64,000 nucleotides of DNA from contig JAQFVV010000017.1 of assembly GCA_028023455.1 (NCBI GenBank), forward strand, positions 5,364,098-5,428,097. The letters run 5' to 3'. Origin of the DNA: Epiperipatus broadwayi (Eukaryota > Onychophora > Udeonychophora > Euonychophora > Peripatidae). The notes below the pieces were generated by a model, which worked only from the letters and a program-made list of their open reading frames with translations, did no database searches and was not told the origin of the DNA. Both the position numbers and the translations under genes were made by a program. Shown here piece by piece: positions 34,266 through 44,414 of the stretch (position 1 is the first letter of the stretch; every line of letters begins with the position of its first letter).

Positions 34266-34539
34266 TTTTTTTAAAAAAATTGTTTGCATTGGTGTATATG
34301 AAAGAAGTTACTATCTCATACCACTGATACATATGTGTATACACTATCTCATACCACTGATACACATATGTGTCCATAGTGTGGACAGGTCAAATCCCCT
34401 ATATTTATAATTAAAGTTAAGGGAATTTCATTGTAGTACAATAACTATTGATTTACGGGCAGATAATAAAATTCTAAGTCTAATAATAGTTAAATTGTTT
34501 TAAGCACAACTAATTAAAGTAAAAGTCAAGAACCCCCAT

Positions 34540-35122
34540 GGGATTACATGTTGGGGGGGGGGGGGGTAAATTAATTACTCCAGAAAAAAGTAAAGAAAAA
34601 GGAAGATAAGAAAACAAAAGAAGAGGGGGGTATATAAAGCTAGAGAAGAAAGGACTGAGCACTCTTGATGGCTGCTAGCTATTCTGATTTTGCGCAAAGA
34701 TTTCAATGAAGATCATCATCGGTGAACTACATTCCCAGAATCTAGACTTCTGTAGGTAACCAAACCGATTAGGACTTTTAGAAGACCATCCTGGTCTTAT
34801 TATTATTTTGCCAAATGCCTCAAGAGGCTGGCTGAGGGTTTTATATTTTAAAAGAAATCAACTGTATAGTGAAGGTAAAGCACCTCATTCGTTTACCTAG
34901 ATAGTTTGAACATTTTTATTCAAATATTCGTTTTTTGGCTTGATGAATTGGGCTTGCATAAGTGCAAACTTATATGTATATTGAAGATTTAATTAGTTAA
35001 CTGTTTTAATTGCTGATAAATTGTTTTAATACTACTATATATGTTGTTATTTGTTAACGTCAATTGTGTACTCATGTTTGCTGGCCGCCCAGTCATAATT
35101 GAGGACACAGCAATTATATTAA
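34540..35122 (+). other. Possible LTR-like promoter sequence
   Basis: A run of about 14 G (34553-34566) is followed by GGGGTATATAAAGC (TATA-like) at about 34626 and a region ending GGCCGCCCAGTCATAATTGA then GGACACAGCAA. A similar ending (GCTGGTCATAAGACACAGCAA) closes 40955-41335, which also has a TATA-like GTATATAAACC. Both could be diverged solo LTRs, but I found no target duplications. Confidence 0.3.
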
Positions 35123-35145
35123 TATATAATTTATTTATTTTTTAG

Positions 35146-35298
35146 ATGGTTGAAAACAAATCATACTCCAAGTTAATGCATTACGTTGAAAAGATTAAGT
35201 GGACAAGTCATCATTTATTAGTACAGATCATCCGGATAAAGCAAAATAAAAAAAGAAACAATTTGAAAAAATTTAATATGAAAACAATTATAGTTTAA
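35146..35298 (+). CDS. RBR ligase final exon and stop
   Basis: 50 codons plus TAA following TTTTTTAG. Reads MVENKSYSKLMHYVEKIKWT and ends in a strongly basic tail (RIKQNKKR, then LKKFNMK). The leading ATG is an internal Met, since the preceding exon ends in phase 0. Human CUL9 ends in a long acidic tail, so this basic end is a difference from that family member. Confidence 0.75.
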   Translation: MVENKSYSKLMHYVEKIKWTSHHLLVQIIRIKQNKKRNNLKKFNMKTIIV

Positions 35299-35560
35299 AC
35301 AACAATATGAAATTTCATTTAAAGCTAATGTTTCCTTTTATCTAATCAATTTGAACAATTCGATTCATTTTTTTTAAAAAAACAATTGTATTATAGTCAC
35401 TAAAAGAAATTATTTTTCCTTTTGTAAATATTGTACATACTTTTTATTAATTAAAAATTTTAATGGTGCAACTAAATGATACAATATGTATTTATTATGA
35501 AGAATGTTGTTTTGTAACAATCATTATAATAATAATAAACAGCCATTCAAAAATGAATGT
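35299..35560 (+). promoter_or_regulatory. 3' UTR with AATAAA signal
   Basis: After the stop, AT-rich sequence runs to AATAAA at 35534-35539 (inside TAATAATAATAAAC), a good candidate for the polyadenylation signal, with the transcript end expected 10-30 bases on. Upstream AT-rich runs contain no other exact AATAAA. Confidence 0.5.
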
Positions 35561-35777
35561 GGCCATTTCAACTCCAAAAAAAAAAAGGAAGAGAAAAGAG
35601 AAAGAAAAATGAATTTTGCTGTGACTAAAGGGAGAAAGAAAGAAAAACTACTCTAAAAATGAGTTTTGCAATGACTATACTAACCAATCTGTAATCCACA
35701 AATACATTCATATATATATCATGCTGTTCCAATTACATATTTTATGGTGTCTTTAATTCCCTCAGTAGAAAATTTTT

Positions 35778-36042
35778 ACCATATAATACTAAATCATCCA
35801 TGCACTTTACTACTGTTACACAATGCTTTATTTACCACCCTCTTTTACAGTTTCGATTGCCCCAGTAATCTTCTTCAGAACTTTTATACCTCCTTCTGCT
35901 AAATTCAAATTTTAACAGTTGAAATTAGGAAATATAAAAGTTCTGAAGAAGATTGCTGGGGCAATCGAACAGTAAAAGAGGGTGGTAAATAAAGCATCGT
36001 GCAACAATAGTAAAGTGCATGGATGATTTATTATTATATGGT
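35778..36042. repeat. Hairpin element H9
   Basis: Arms of about 115 bases: CATCCATGCACTTTACTA faces TAGTAAAGTGCATGGATG, and ACCACCCTCTTTTACAG faces CAGTAAAAGAGGGTGGT. The right arm has TTCTGAAGAAGATTG-CTGGGG-CAATCGAAC, the same stem-loop as H7 and H8 with a compensating base pair. Confidence 0.85.
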
Positions 36043-36600
36043 GGTATACATTTGGCAATGGAATAAGAATAGAAAATTTTTCTTTATGAAATACTTTAAC
36101 ATTATGTCTAATGGTAGCTTTCCATTGTATTTTATTCTCTGACATATCTATCTAATGGAAACAATTAACATTGCATTTCTTTAGAATAATCTTTATAACA
36201 TAGATGAGATCTATATCTCCTATGAAATCCATTGTTCAAATTCACCAGAAAATACCCTTTTAGGAAGTCTTCTATTGAAGTTTACATACTACTTAATCAA
36301 ATACACAAGAAAACTGACAAAAATGTTCTCTTTGTACTGGCAGAATTAGCATAAAGAATAATAGTTTAAAGTGTAATAATATAATAGTTTCTTATATATT
36401 AATTGGGAATGAGGTTGTTGGCTCTATTGGATGAGATAGCAAGGCATATGTTTCAGGCACTGAATTGAAATAAGCATTATGGAAACATTATATTAAATGT
36501 ATATATAAAATGTGTTAACACGCACAAGCACACAAAGCTGAAGACAAATAAAGAAATGTATATATATTTATTTTTATTTTAATATATATATATTTAATTA
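36043..36600. other. Intergenic sequence, no gene seen
   Basis: AT-rich, ending in a TA-rich tract near 36555-36597 just outside the Penelope fragment. Nothing recognised. Confidence 0.3.
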
Positions 36601-37030
36601 AGTGGCTAAGCGCTTTCAAGGGTCAGAGCCCTCATATTCATAGCCATTTTGTAAATAGATAAGAAATTGATTAGGAGCGATGTAAATTTATGTAAATGCG
36701 ATAGTTACATATTCCATTTCCAGGATATTTTGTAGCAAGTCTTTTCTATTTATGGTGTCGCTATCTCTAGCGATAAAGTAAGCCTCTTTTATTCTTTTGA
36801 GATCGTGTCGCTCTCTGCAAACCCCCACTGGATCTCTAGGTTGGCAATCATGACCGGCTGACATGTGGTGCTGTGCAAAAACTGAACTGTAAGAAGTGTC
36901 CACTAGTGCTTTATTATAGGAATATGTATGTGTGTTTGGATAGCCTAGTGGACAGAGAGGCCCTGGTCTCTCAGGGCAGGCAATAGTGTAGACCGTGTTA
37001 GCGCATTTTATATTTTGCACTTTAGAACAA
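36600..37030 (-). pseudogene. Penelope-like element fragment, GIY-YIG end
   Basis: The minus-strand frame 36688-37020 encodes VYTIACPE, then RPLCPLG-like and SVFAQHHMSAGHD and finally LKRIKEAYFIARD with an IN-R-K-D ending. This is the layout of the GIY-YIG endonuclease at the C-terminus of Penelope-like elements (start NxVYxIxC, then A-x-H-x3-GH, then L-x2-xEAxxI). It is a different, less decayed lineage from the one at 19838-22230. The endonuclease centre is altered: the expected YIG-type Tyr motif is not visible after the Cys. Downstream on the minus strand (36605-36648) lies a ribozyme-like motif. Confidence 0.65.
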
Positions 37031-37034
37031 TTAG

Positions 37035-38335
37035 CTACAAAGTTTAAACTGTTTGCTCATTTAAATGTATGTATATAAATTAATAATTTTTAACAGATGT
37101 AGCTATTTAAATATTCAATATGTGGAAATATCTGCAGTATTTTCATATTAGAAAAATCACAGTCTGATGTCAATAGACAGTAATCAATGAAAAGTAATCT
37201 TTAAATGATTTCTGCATTTATAAATTAAGTTTATCTATTAGTAGGCTTACCTTTCTAATATATATCCTAAATGAATAGTTTTGATGTAACAGATGCAAAA
37301 GTAATAAAGTTGTGAAGTCTTTTATCAGAAATGCATTTTGCAACTTGTTCTGTGAATTGGTTTATATTCAATATTTTTATTTATTTAATATATACTTTTT
37401 ACTATTCATTGCATTGTTTAGTAGACTATAAAATGCATATTTTGCAAATGTTTGCCTTAAGCACCAAAATAGGTCAGCTAGGTCCTGAGTTGGGGCATCA
37501 TGAAACAAAAAAAAGATACACCCACTGAATTTATTTATTAATTGTATTAAAGAAAATAAATGATCAATTAACACTATTTAATTTACACAACATGTAATGG
37601 AAGAGATATTACACAAGTCAATGCAAGGAGGTCCAGGTAACATTAACAGATGCAATAATTTGTGGATTGCCAGTCTTATAACAGAATGGAGTGCTTAATA
37701 CATACACACAGATTAAACCACTATTGGTTGTCTTTTTTTCAAAACACGAAAACAATAATTACTGTAAACATATTTTAAAAATCTATTGAGAAGAATTGAA
37801 TATTGGAAATTCTGTAAAAGAATATGAAAAAAAGTTAATAATAATGCAAGGAAATATAATTGTGAATTGACACAGAAAACCACAGAAGTCTCAAAAATAT
37901 AAAACATCTTGATATTAGAAGGAAAATTGTTGAACAATAAGAGGAATGATGTAACTATTATTAAAAAAAGAAATGATGTAATAAATAGTCTATTTATATT
38001 GTGCTGACTGTATGTAATTTAAATAAGGAGACAAACCTCCGTTCATGTGCCTTTACAAATTTATGTGCACCCTTCCTTGAGCATTAAATTAAAAAGCTAA
38101 AGTGGACCATTTATGCTTAGAGCTTACCATTATATAAGCCAATCTTTGCTCACTGAATAAGAAAATAAAATAATTCTTAAGTTTATAACATCTTTTGAAT
38201 TATCAAGCATTTTAAATAAAGAGTTGATATATGCAATTAAATATATCAAAAAAAGTTCCATGAAGTAATGGAAGTATTATTGATATGTTAATAGAAGATG
38301 TAAAAAATATAAAAATTATTAGCAAAATAATAAAG
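37035..38335. other. Intergenic sequence, no gene seen
   Basis: AT-rich. Three small open frames (37331-37528, 37377-37574, 37713-37937) overlap in antisense or lack motifs. No repeat family recognised. Confidence 0.3.
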
Positions 38336-38339
38336 CAGT

Positions 38340-38890
38340 AGCAAACTGTTCACATAATAATGCCACCTATTGCAAGCCTTAATCAACGGATGCAGGAAGG
38401 TTTGTGCATAAAGACCCTATCTAATGCCTATTCATCCAATATCCTCATAATAGTTTCTAGCTTGTGGCTTTCATCAGTGAGAATTTTGGATCTGATAGCA
38501 CTGCACCTAGTTCTAAGGATCTAATGCAACCCTCCAACAGCCACCTTTTACCTATTTATATAACTATAGCTTGGATTGAATACATTAAGGTGTTTTCATC
38601 TTGAGCTTCTAGCTTTATAGTTAACTACATAGGTAAAGAGTGGCTACTGGAGGAGTGTAGTAGATTCTTAGATCTAGATGCAGTGCTCTTAGATCCAAAG
38701 CTCCTCACTGATGAAAGTCACAAGCTAGAAACTAGTCTGGGAATATTGGATGAGAAGACACTAGATGGGGATTTTATGCAAAAAACCCTACATCCACTGA
38801 TTGCTAAGGATTGCATTGGGTGGCATTACTGTATGAAGGGTTTGCTACTGTTAATAACAGCCTGTGCAAGCATAGATAATGGTGGTATAC
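38340..38890. repeat. R1 repeat copy
   Basis: Starts with GCAAACTGTTCACATAATAATG (a variant of the GCAAAACTCTCC end), has both inverted arms (GCCACCTATTGCAAGCC facing GATTGCATTGGGTGGC), and ends TTAATAACAGCCTGTGCAAGC and ATAATGGTGGTATACC. No convincing target duplication was found. The open frame at 38683-38901 is repeat sequence. Confidence 0.7.
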
Positions 38891-39059
38891 CAAAACTATA
38901 AACCAAATATCTAAATGATAGTGATATACCAGATGATGAAAAAGTGTAGTACTGATAAATATTTAAGAGAAGTGATAAAGAGGATGTTAAAGATTGCAGA
39001 CCCAGTAATCTTTTATTAGTTTTCTACAAGATTTTTTTTAAGATAAATACAAATTTATC

Positions 39060-39995
39060 TACAGAAAACTTTGGCTTCAAATCAATTAAAAAAACAAGAT
39101 GCTTTTAAAAGTATGTTTAGCACTTTTAAAGTGCTATCAATGAATAGGAGTTGTCGGTATACTTTAGGTTTGTAGACTATGAAAAGGCATTTCATTCTAT
39201 AAGGACCTCCACAACATCAAGATATAATCAAGAATATTTTGTAAAATATCAAAATGCAAGAGGTGTGATCTATATGATAGGATTATTCCAAAAGTATTTT
39301 GATTAAAAATGAAAAACTACAGATATAAAAGTAAATGGAAAGTTATCCAAGTCATCTAGATTTTTCTGATGATGTTGTTATTTTCTTAAATAATCCTTCA
39401 GAGGTTCAAACACTAAAAAGACAGACAAAACAATGTTCAATGATTCTTCACATATGAAGAAAATAAAGATTTAAAATCGTGAATAAGAAGTTACTTACAG
39501 ATGGAAACAATGAATGAAATTAATCATAGAACTAAACTTGGATGGAGTCCTTTTGGTAGAAATACCGTTAAAAATCCTATGTGTTTCAAAAAAGACTTTT
39601 TAATAGACGTTTTACGAGATATTGCACATGGATTTTAAACTTGGACACTTAGCAGAAGAGCTGTAAAATATTTCAGATCCCAGAATGAAATATGGAAAGA
39701 TGTTTATTGGAAATGATAAGAGAATGAAAGCAAAATATTTGCATGGCAGAATAAACAGTAATCATGGAAAGAAGAGACTGAAAAGGGGCTGGGCTAGACA
39801 TATTGCTAAAAAACATATTAGATAATTGAAATCTTAAATTGGATTCCAAAAGAGTGTAAAAAAAATACAGACTACATATGAGATGGATTGATATAATAAA
39901 GTTTGCTCGAGTGATGTGGAGAAGAAAGGTTTTGGATTAGAAAAATGGTGTTAAATTTGTTGATATCTTTATCTTACAGTGGATCCATAATAATT
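39060..39995 (+). pseudogene. RTE-like LINE, decayed RT to C-terminus
   Basis: Plus-strand frames read RFVDYEKAFHSI (RT block with F-x-D-Y-x-K-A-F), then LDFSDDVVIFLNN (the [YF]xDD motif), a TDGN block, and MRWIDIIKFARVMWRRK, the tail block also seen at 3770-3900. Many stops and shifts. It is the longest RTE relic here and ends near TGTAATTGACAATATATAA. Confidence 0.7.
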
Positions 39996-40059
39996 GTAAT
40001 TGACAATATATAAATTAATTATAAATGTAATAACTATCTTATTTTTCTTTCCTTACTCG

Positions 40060-40366
40060 TTTATAACTCAATGGATAGTGAAGGTCCACTATGTCGGAAA
40101 GATTATAAACTTATGAATCCTTTAAAGATTTACAGTTTAGCACTGCTTTTGGCCAGGCTGGTCATTTTGTGACCAGGCCGGTCATATTCATATCACTAAT
40201 ATGGATGTAGAAGAGAGAACTTTAATACGGGTATAGAAGAGAGAACTATATGACCGGCCTGGTCAAAAAACAGTGCTAAGCTGTAAGTCTTTAAAGTATT
40301 CATAAGTTTATAATCTTTCCGGCATAGTGGACCTTCGCTATCTATTGAGTTATAAATGTAATAATA
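40060..40366. repeat. Hairpin element H10
   Basis: Arms of about 120 bases: TATAACTCAATGGATAG faces CTATCTATTGAGTTATA, AAGGTCCACTATGTCGGAAA faces TTTCCGGCATAGTGGACCTT, and GACCAGGCCGGTCATAT faces ATATGACCGGCCTGGTC. The spacer is short. Related to the split element H6. Confidence 0.88.
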
Positions 40367-40734
40367 AATTTAATTTCGTCTATTGTCATTTAATCAACAA
40401 GCCAAATAGTTGGTTTATAAAATGCCCCAAACAAGTCGCTAGTTCTCTAATCTGCATACCAATATACAAAAACTACATTTATCATACACAGATATAATGA
40501 TAAATACGTAGATGATAAACATGCAGTCCGATAAATTTCAAGAACAAACTCCTTAAAAACTAATCTTAAGTTTACAACTTATAAATAAACTGGGGGGGAA
40601 ATCTTTTAGGCAAGTTTTTTAATGTTTTTGTTCCTAGTTAATATTTTAATGCTAAAGAATTGTATATTACTCTGGAGACGTGAATATATGATCGTATATT
40701 ATTCATGTATAAAGTGCTACATAAGAAAATTTAA

Positions 40735-40945
40735 GTATTCAAGGTCAAGATATACACATGTAATGTATAATGAATATGTAAAATAAGAAGTAATAATTGT
40801 ATAATAAAAAGAGTATGTAAAATAAGAATAATAACTGTATAATAATAAGAGTACAATAATAAATGTAGAATAAAAGTAATAACTGTAAAATATAATGAAT
40901 ATGTAAAATAAGAATAACTGTATAGCAATTATGTATAACGATTGT
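40735..40945. repeat. Degenerate tandem array
   Basis: Units built on ATGTAAAATAAGAATAATA and ACTGTATAATAATAAGAGTA repeat irregularly about six to eight times. The minus-strand open frame here (40731-40928) is a tyrosine- and leucine-rich translation of the array, not a gene. Confidence 0.75.
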
Positions 40946-40954
40946 GTAAAATTA

Positions 40955-41335
40955 CAATGTTGTTAAATCATAGAAAGCCCAGCTGATCTTATAGGGTCAG
41001 AAAACTGTAATATACCATATATGGTGAGAAATGTAAAAACACTGTGTGTATGTGAAAACACCATATATGGTTTGGAATGTAAAAGACTCCAGAAGTCTTG
41101 AAGGGTATATAAACCCCCATAACCTGATCTAATTGTTCTGAGTTTGAATTATAAGTCAGAGACTCCTGCCTCTGTAAGTCCAAAGCAGGACTAGAGTTAT
41201 TATATGCAGGTCACCACGACCTTTTATTATGCCTTATAATAGGCAATGTATATAGTTAAAATTATTCATATTAAAGTATAATCTTAGCGTCTCAATTCTG
41301 CCTTTGTCCATTTATTTACTTGCTGGTCATAAGAC
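40955..41335 (+). other. Possible solo LTR-like sequence
   Basis: Contains a TATA-like GGGTATATAAACCCCC at about 41103, then AAGCAGGACTAGAGTTATTA, and closes GCTGGTCATAAGACACAG. It contains a local near-repeat, CCATATATGGT twice about 40 bases apart (41017 and 41052). No target duplication found. A diverged partner may be 34540-35122. Confidence 0.35.
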
Positions 41336-41517
41336 ACAGCAAAAATAAATAATATTAATTGGAAAGTCTAACTAATATTACCATATTTCAAAAGTTGTTC
41401 TTATTGAACTTATCTTAAATATAGCATATGTAATGGTAAATGATTATATGGGTGAGATATACAAAGCAATCACAGACATTGATGCAGCAAGGAGACAAAG
41501 CGGATATTCCATTGCAT

Positions 41518-41600
41518 CCAACTCCATTTAAACTCATATTTAACACTCGTGATAAATAAAACCATTTAAACTCATATTTAACACTCGTGATAAATAAAAT
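41518..41600. repeat. Tandem duplication of about 38 bases
   Basis: CCATTTAAACTCATATTTAA through GTGATAAATAAAA occurs twice in direct succession (about 41522-41560 and 41561-41599), with near identity, suggesting a recent duplication. Confidence 0.8.
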
Positions 41601-41937
41601 TATATAAATATATACAAGAGATATTTTATGATCATTTAAGTAAATCTTTCATGATAGTATATTAATCTACCACAGCTAATCTGAGTGTATATCCACTGGG
41701 TGAGTGTGTGTCCATGTTTTGATTCTACAATGAAATTATCAGTTAGATGACTGGGCTAAACTAGATATTCCATAATAGCAAATCTATTTCTTCCCATAAT
41801 AAAGCACTATGTCAGAGTTCTATTATATATGAGGCAAAACAATTCATTTTCTGATTTCTATACATTTTATAATCTCAATGAGAAAAAAATACAAAAACAG
41901 ATTTAATTATAAATTTATTTAACGCACATTGATTACG

Positions 41938-42142
41938 TAAGTAATATTTACTAAGGCAACAAACCTAAAGCATGTGCGGATGAAAATGCAGAGGTAGGGA
42001 CCTCTAATCTTAACCACAAGCTTACGCATTGGAAAAAAAGAGCGGTGTGTAAGCTTGTGGTTAAGACTGTAGAGATCCCTACTGTCACATTTTCAACAGC
42101 ACATGCTGTAGGTTTGTTGCCTTAGTAAATATTACTTAAAGA
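41938..42142. repeat. Hairpin element H11
   Basis: AAGTAATATTTACTAAGGCA faces TGCCTTAGTAAATATTACTT, and TCTTAACCACAAGCTTAC faces GTAAGCTTGTGGTTAAGA. Short loop at about 42033-42048. No coding sequence. Confidence 0.88.
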
Positions 42143-42469
42143 CAGATTTAATAAATCTATAAATATATTTATTAAAAGATCAAAACAAACAGACAAAAGT
42201 TATATTACGATTCACAACAAAATGTAGTTCTCCAGTCCATTATAATTTAATTATACTTATGCATGATTATAAATAGTTGCAAATGGTTTAGGCTCAATTG
42301 ACAATAGTTATTTTCAAAGTCTACAAGAGGATATTACATAGGCATAATTTTTAGTCGCCTCGAAGTTACTAAAATGCAAACAAAAGTAATCATATGTTTA
42401 GGATATATACTACTATACCTAAAATTCCTTAAATAATAAGTAAATATTTGAAAACCAGGCACTCTTCAC

Positions 42470-43650
42470 AAACCTGGGAGCTTAATTGTAAATATAGGGG
42501 ATTTGAACTCAGATTTTCAAGCACCCTTCAACTATACACACTATCATACAACTGATATACATGTAGAAAAGATAAATAATCACCAATATATGTATTTCGT
42601 GCTAAACCAGCACTCTTCAGTTGGTCCAGATTATCATCTCACACACATATATATAATCAGTGCTCAGTTTATATTAAGATAGCAAATCTTCATACTTTAA
42701 CGGACAGGCTTCAATACTCTCCAACTTTTCAGCCATCCATATCATTGAAAATCTGATGATGAAAATTCAAATCCCATACTAATATTGTTTGTCATGCCCA
42801 TGTTGACCTGAAATTACTCTGACCCCTCATGTATAGGACTGTATCCATTTAAATACATGAGGGATGGACAAGATACAAGCTTGATATGTAAATATTTGAA
42901 AACCAGGCACTCTTCATAACCCTGGAAGCTTAATCATCAGATTTTCAATGATATGGATAGCTGAAAAGTTGGAGGTTGGAGTGCATTGAAGCCTGTCCAT
43001 TAAAGTATGAAGATTTGCTATCTTAATATAAACTGAGCACTGATTATATATGTGTGTGTGATTATATATGTGTGTGATCATGTGTATCAGTTGTATGCGA
43101 TAGTGTGGATAGTTGAAGGGTGCTTGAAAATCTGAGTTCAAATCCCCTATACTTATAATTAAGCTCCCAGGTTTGTGAAGAGTACCTGGTTTTCAAATAT
43201 TTACATATCAAGCTTGTATCCTGTCCATCCCTCTTATATGTATTTAAATGGATATGTTCCTATACATGAGGGTCAGAGTAACTTCAAGTCAACATGGGCA
43301 TGGCAATAATATTAGCATCAGTATGGGATTTGAATTTTCATCATCAGATTTTCAATGATATGGATGGCTGAAAAGTTGGAGGTTGGAGTGTATTGAAGCC
43401 TGTCCATTAAAGTATGAAGATTCTCTATCTTAATATAAACTGAGCACTAATTACATATATATGTGTGGGTGATGATAATCTGGACCAACTGATGAGTGCT
43501 GGTTTAGCATGAAATACATATATTGGTGATTATTTATCTTTTCTACATGTGTGTAGTTATGTGTATCAGTTGTATGAGATAGTGTGGATAGTTGAAAGGT
43601 GCTTGAAAATCTGAGTTCAAATCCCCTATACTTAAATGATAAGTGTAAAT
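42470..43650. repeat. Inverted cluster of SINE-like unit S
   Basis: A minus-oriented unit (about 42470-42905), a partial plus unit (about 42940-43150) and a plus unit (about 43155-43640) lie together. B-box-like GAGTTCAAATCCCC appears on the plus strand at about 43135 and 43614, and its complement GGGGATTTGAACTC at about 42498. Shared inner words: CATATCATTGAAAATCTGAT or complement, and TAAGATAGCAAATCTTCA or complement. The outer pair makes an inverted repeat with arms of about 430 bases. Confidence 0.8.
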
Positions 43651-43689
43651 AATGCTCATGGCTAAATGGGGGTATAAGTAATCATTAAA

Positions 43690-43895
43690 AAACAATCAAC
43701 ACTTGGACAATAACAATCAATTTCAATCTGATTAAGACAACCCTTTAACAATAAAGGTGGATTGCTTTGACAACAGTTTAAAATTGTTGATTGATATTGG
43801 GATATAAAGGTGAAATACACCTTTATTGTTAAAAGATGTTGCCTTGACAACAGTTTGAAATTGTTGATTGTTATTGGGATTGTCTCAGTGTTAAC
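43690..43895. repeat. Hairpin element H13
   Basis: AATAACAATCAATTTCAA on the left faces TTGAAATTGTTGATTGTTAT on the right, with inner repeats AACAATAAAGGTG facing CACCTTTATTGTT. TTTGACAACAGTTTAAAATTG and CTTGACAACAGTTTGAAATTG also occur as direct near-copies, so the structure is a nested set of inverted and direct units. Confidence 0.7.
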
Positions 43896-44009
43896 TGGTT
43901 TTAATGACTAAAATACTAGTATGTGCGGTAGTAAATATAATGAAATCAAATGTGGCTTTCATGAACATTAATGCTAAATTTGACTGAATGTGTTAGTTAT
44001 CTTTACCTT

Positions 44010-44215
44010 CACATATACCATTTAAAACTTACTTAAAAACGTTGACAATACTATTTTTTATATCAAAATTAACAATCACTACAACTTATTAGTATATAAT
44101 ATAGTAATTTAAAACTAAAAATCACTGCAGGCCAGTCAAAACTGTTAGTTTTGATATAAAAAATAGTATTGTCAAAGTGTTTAAGAAAGTTTTAAATGGT
44201 ATGATATGTAAAAAT
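44010..44215. repeat. Hairpin element H14
   Basis: GACAATACTATTTTTTATATC faces GATATAAAAAATAGTATTGTC, flanked by ATACCATTTAAAACTT facing AAGTTTTAAATGGTAT. The loop is about 60 bases. No gene. Confidence 0.85.
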
Positions 44216-44339
44216 AGAAATCAATACATAAGAAAAAGAAGAAAGAATAAAAATTATCTTTATCTTCACCAATACAGAAGAACAACATACATATTTAAAA
44301 AGTTCATGGTAGAATAGTTGTTTTTTTTTAAATGTCATA

Positions 44340-44405
44340 GCATCGTCCGGGACGCGAACCCGTGCAAGTGCAAGGCAGTCACGCTGACCTCTCGACCACC
44401 AATGC
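44340..44405 (-). pseudogene. tRNA-like sequence
   Basis: 66 bases on the minus strand start GCATTGGTGGTCGAGAGGTC (A-box-like) and contain ACGGGTTCGCGTCCCGG, a good B box with a pairing T-stem, and end GATGC, complementary to the start GCAT. Of the three copies this has the best T-arm, but it is short for a tRNA and lacks a clear anticodon stem. Confidence 0.5.
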
Positions 44406-44414
44406 AAGACCATG

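Larger units (their letters stand above)
596..35298 (+). other. Gene locus: RBR E3 ubiquitin ligase, CUL9/Ariadne-like, C-terminal nine exons
   Basis: Nine exons with GT-AG borders join in phase to about 495 residues ending in a stop. Domain order is an unrecognised N-terminal part (residues 1-100), RING1 (about 104-165), IBR (about 200-240), RING2/Rcat (about 276-320) and a helical Ariadne-like tail (320-495). RBR ligases take ubiquitin from an E2 bound at RING1 onto a cysteine in RING2, then onto substrate. The stretch after RING2 (DTCEYHQKTSQYL) resembles the CUL9 sequence after its RING2 more than other RBR families, but no cullin or neddylation domain is visible here, so CUL9 orthology is an inference. 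Introns range from about 160 bases to 6.4 kb and are packed with mobile elements. The open, in-phase exons argue for a live gene. The start codon and promoter are outside the window. Confidence 0.85.

Noticed and set aside
36688-37020. 110-residue frame as a host GIY-YIG nuclease
   Set aside because: Layout and ending match the endonuclease of Penelope-like elements, there is no exon context, and the expected YIG-type motif is not visible.
40731-40928. Tyr/Leu-rich membrane peptide
   Set aside because: It is the translation of a degenerate AT-rich tandem array.
44340-44405. Functional tRNA gene
   Set aside because: The sequence is too short for a full cloverleaf, the anticodon stem does not pair cleanly, and related copies with shared flanks suggest a repeat.
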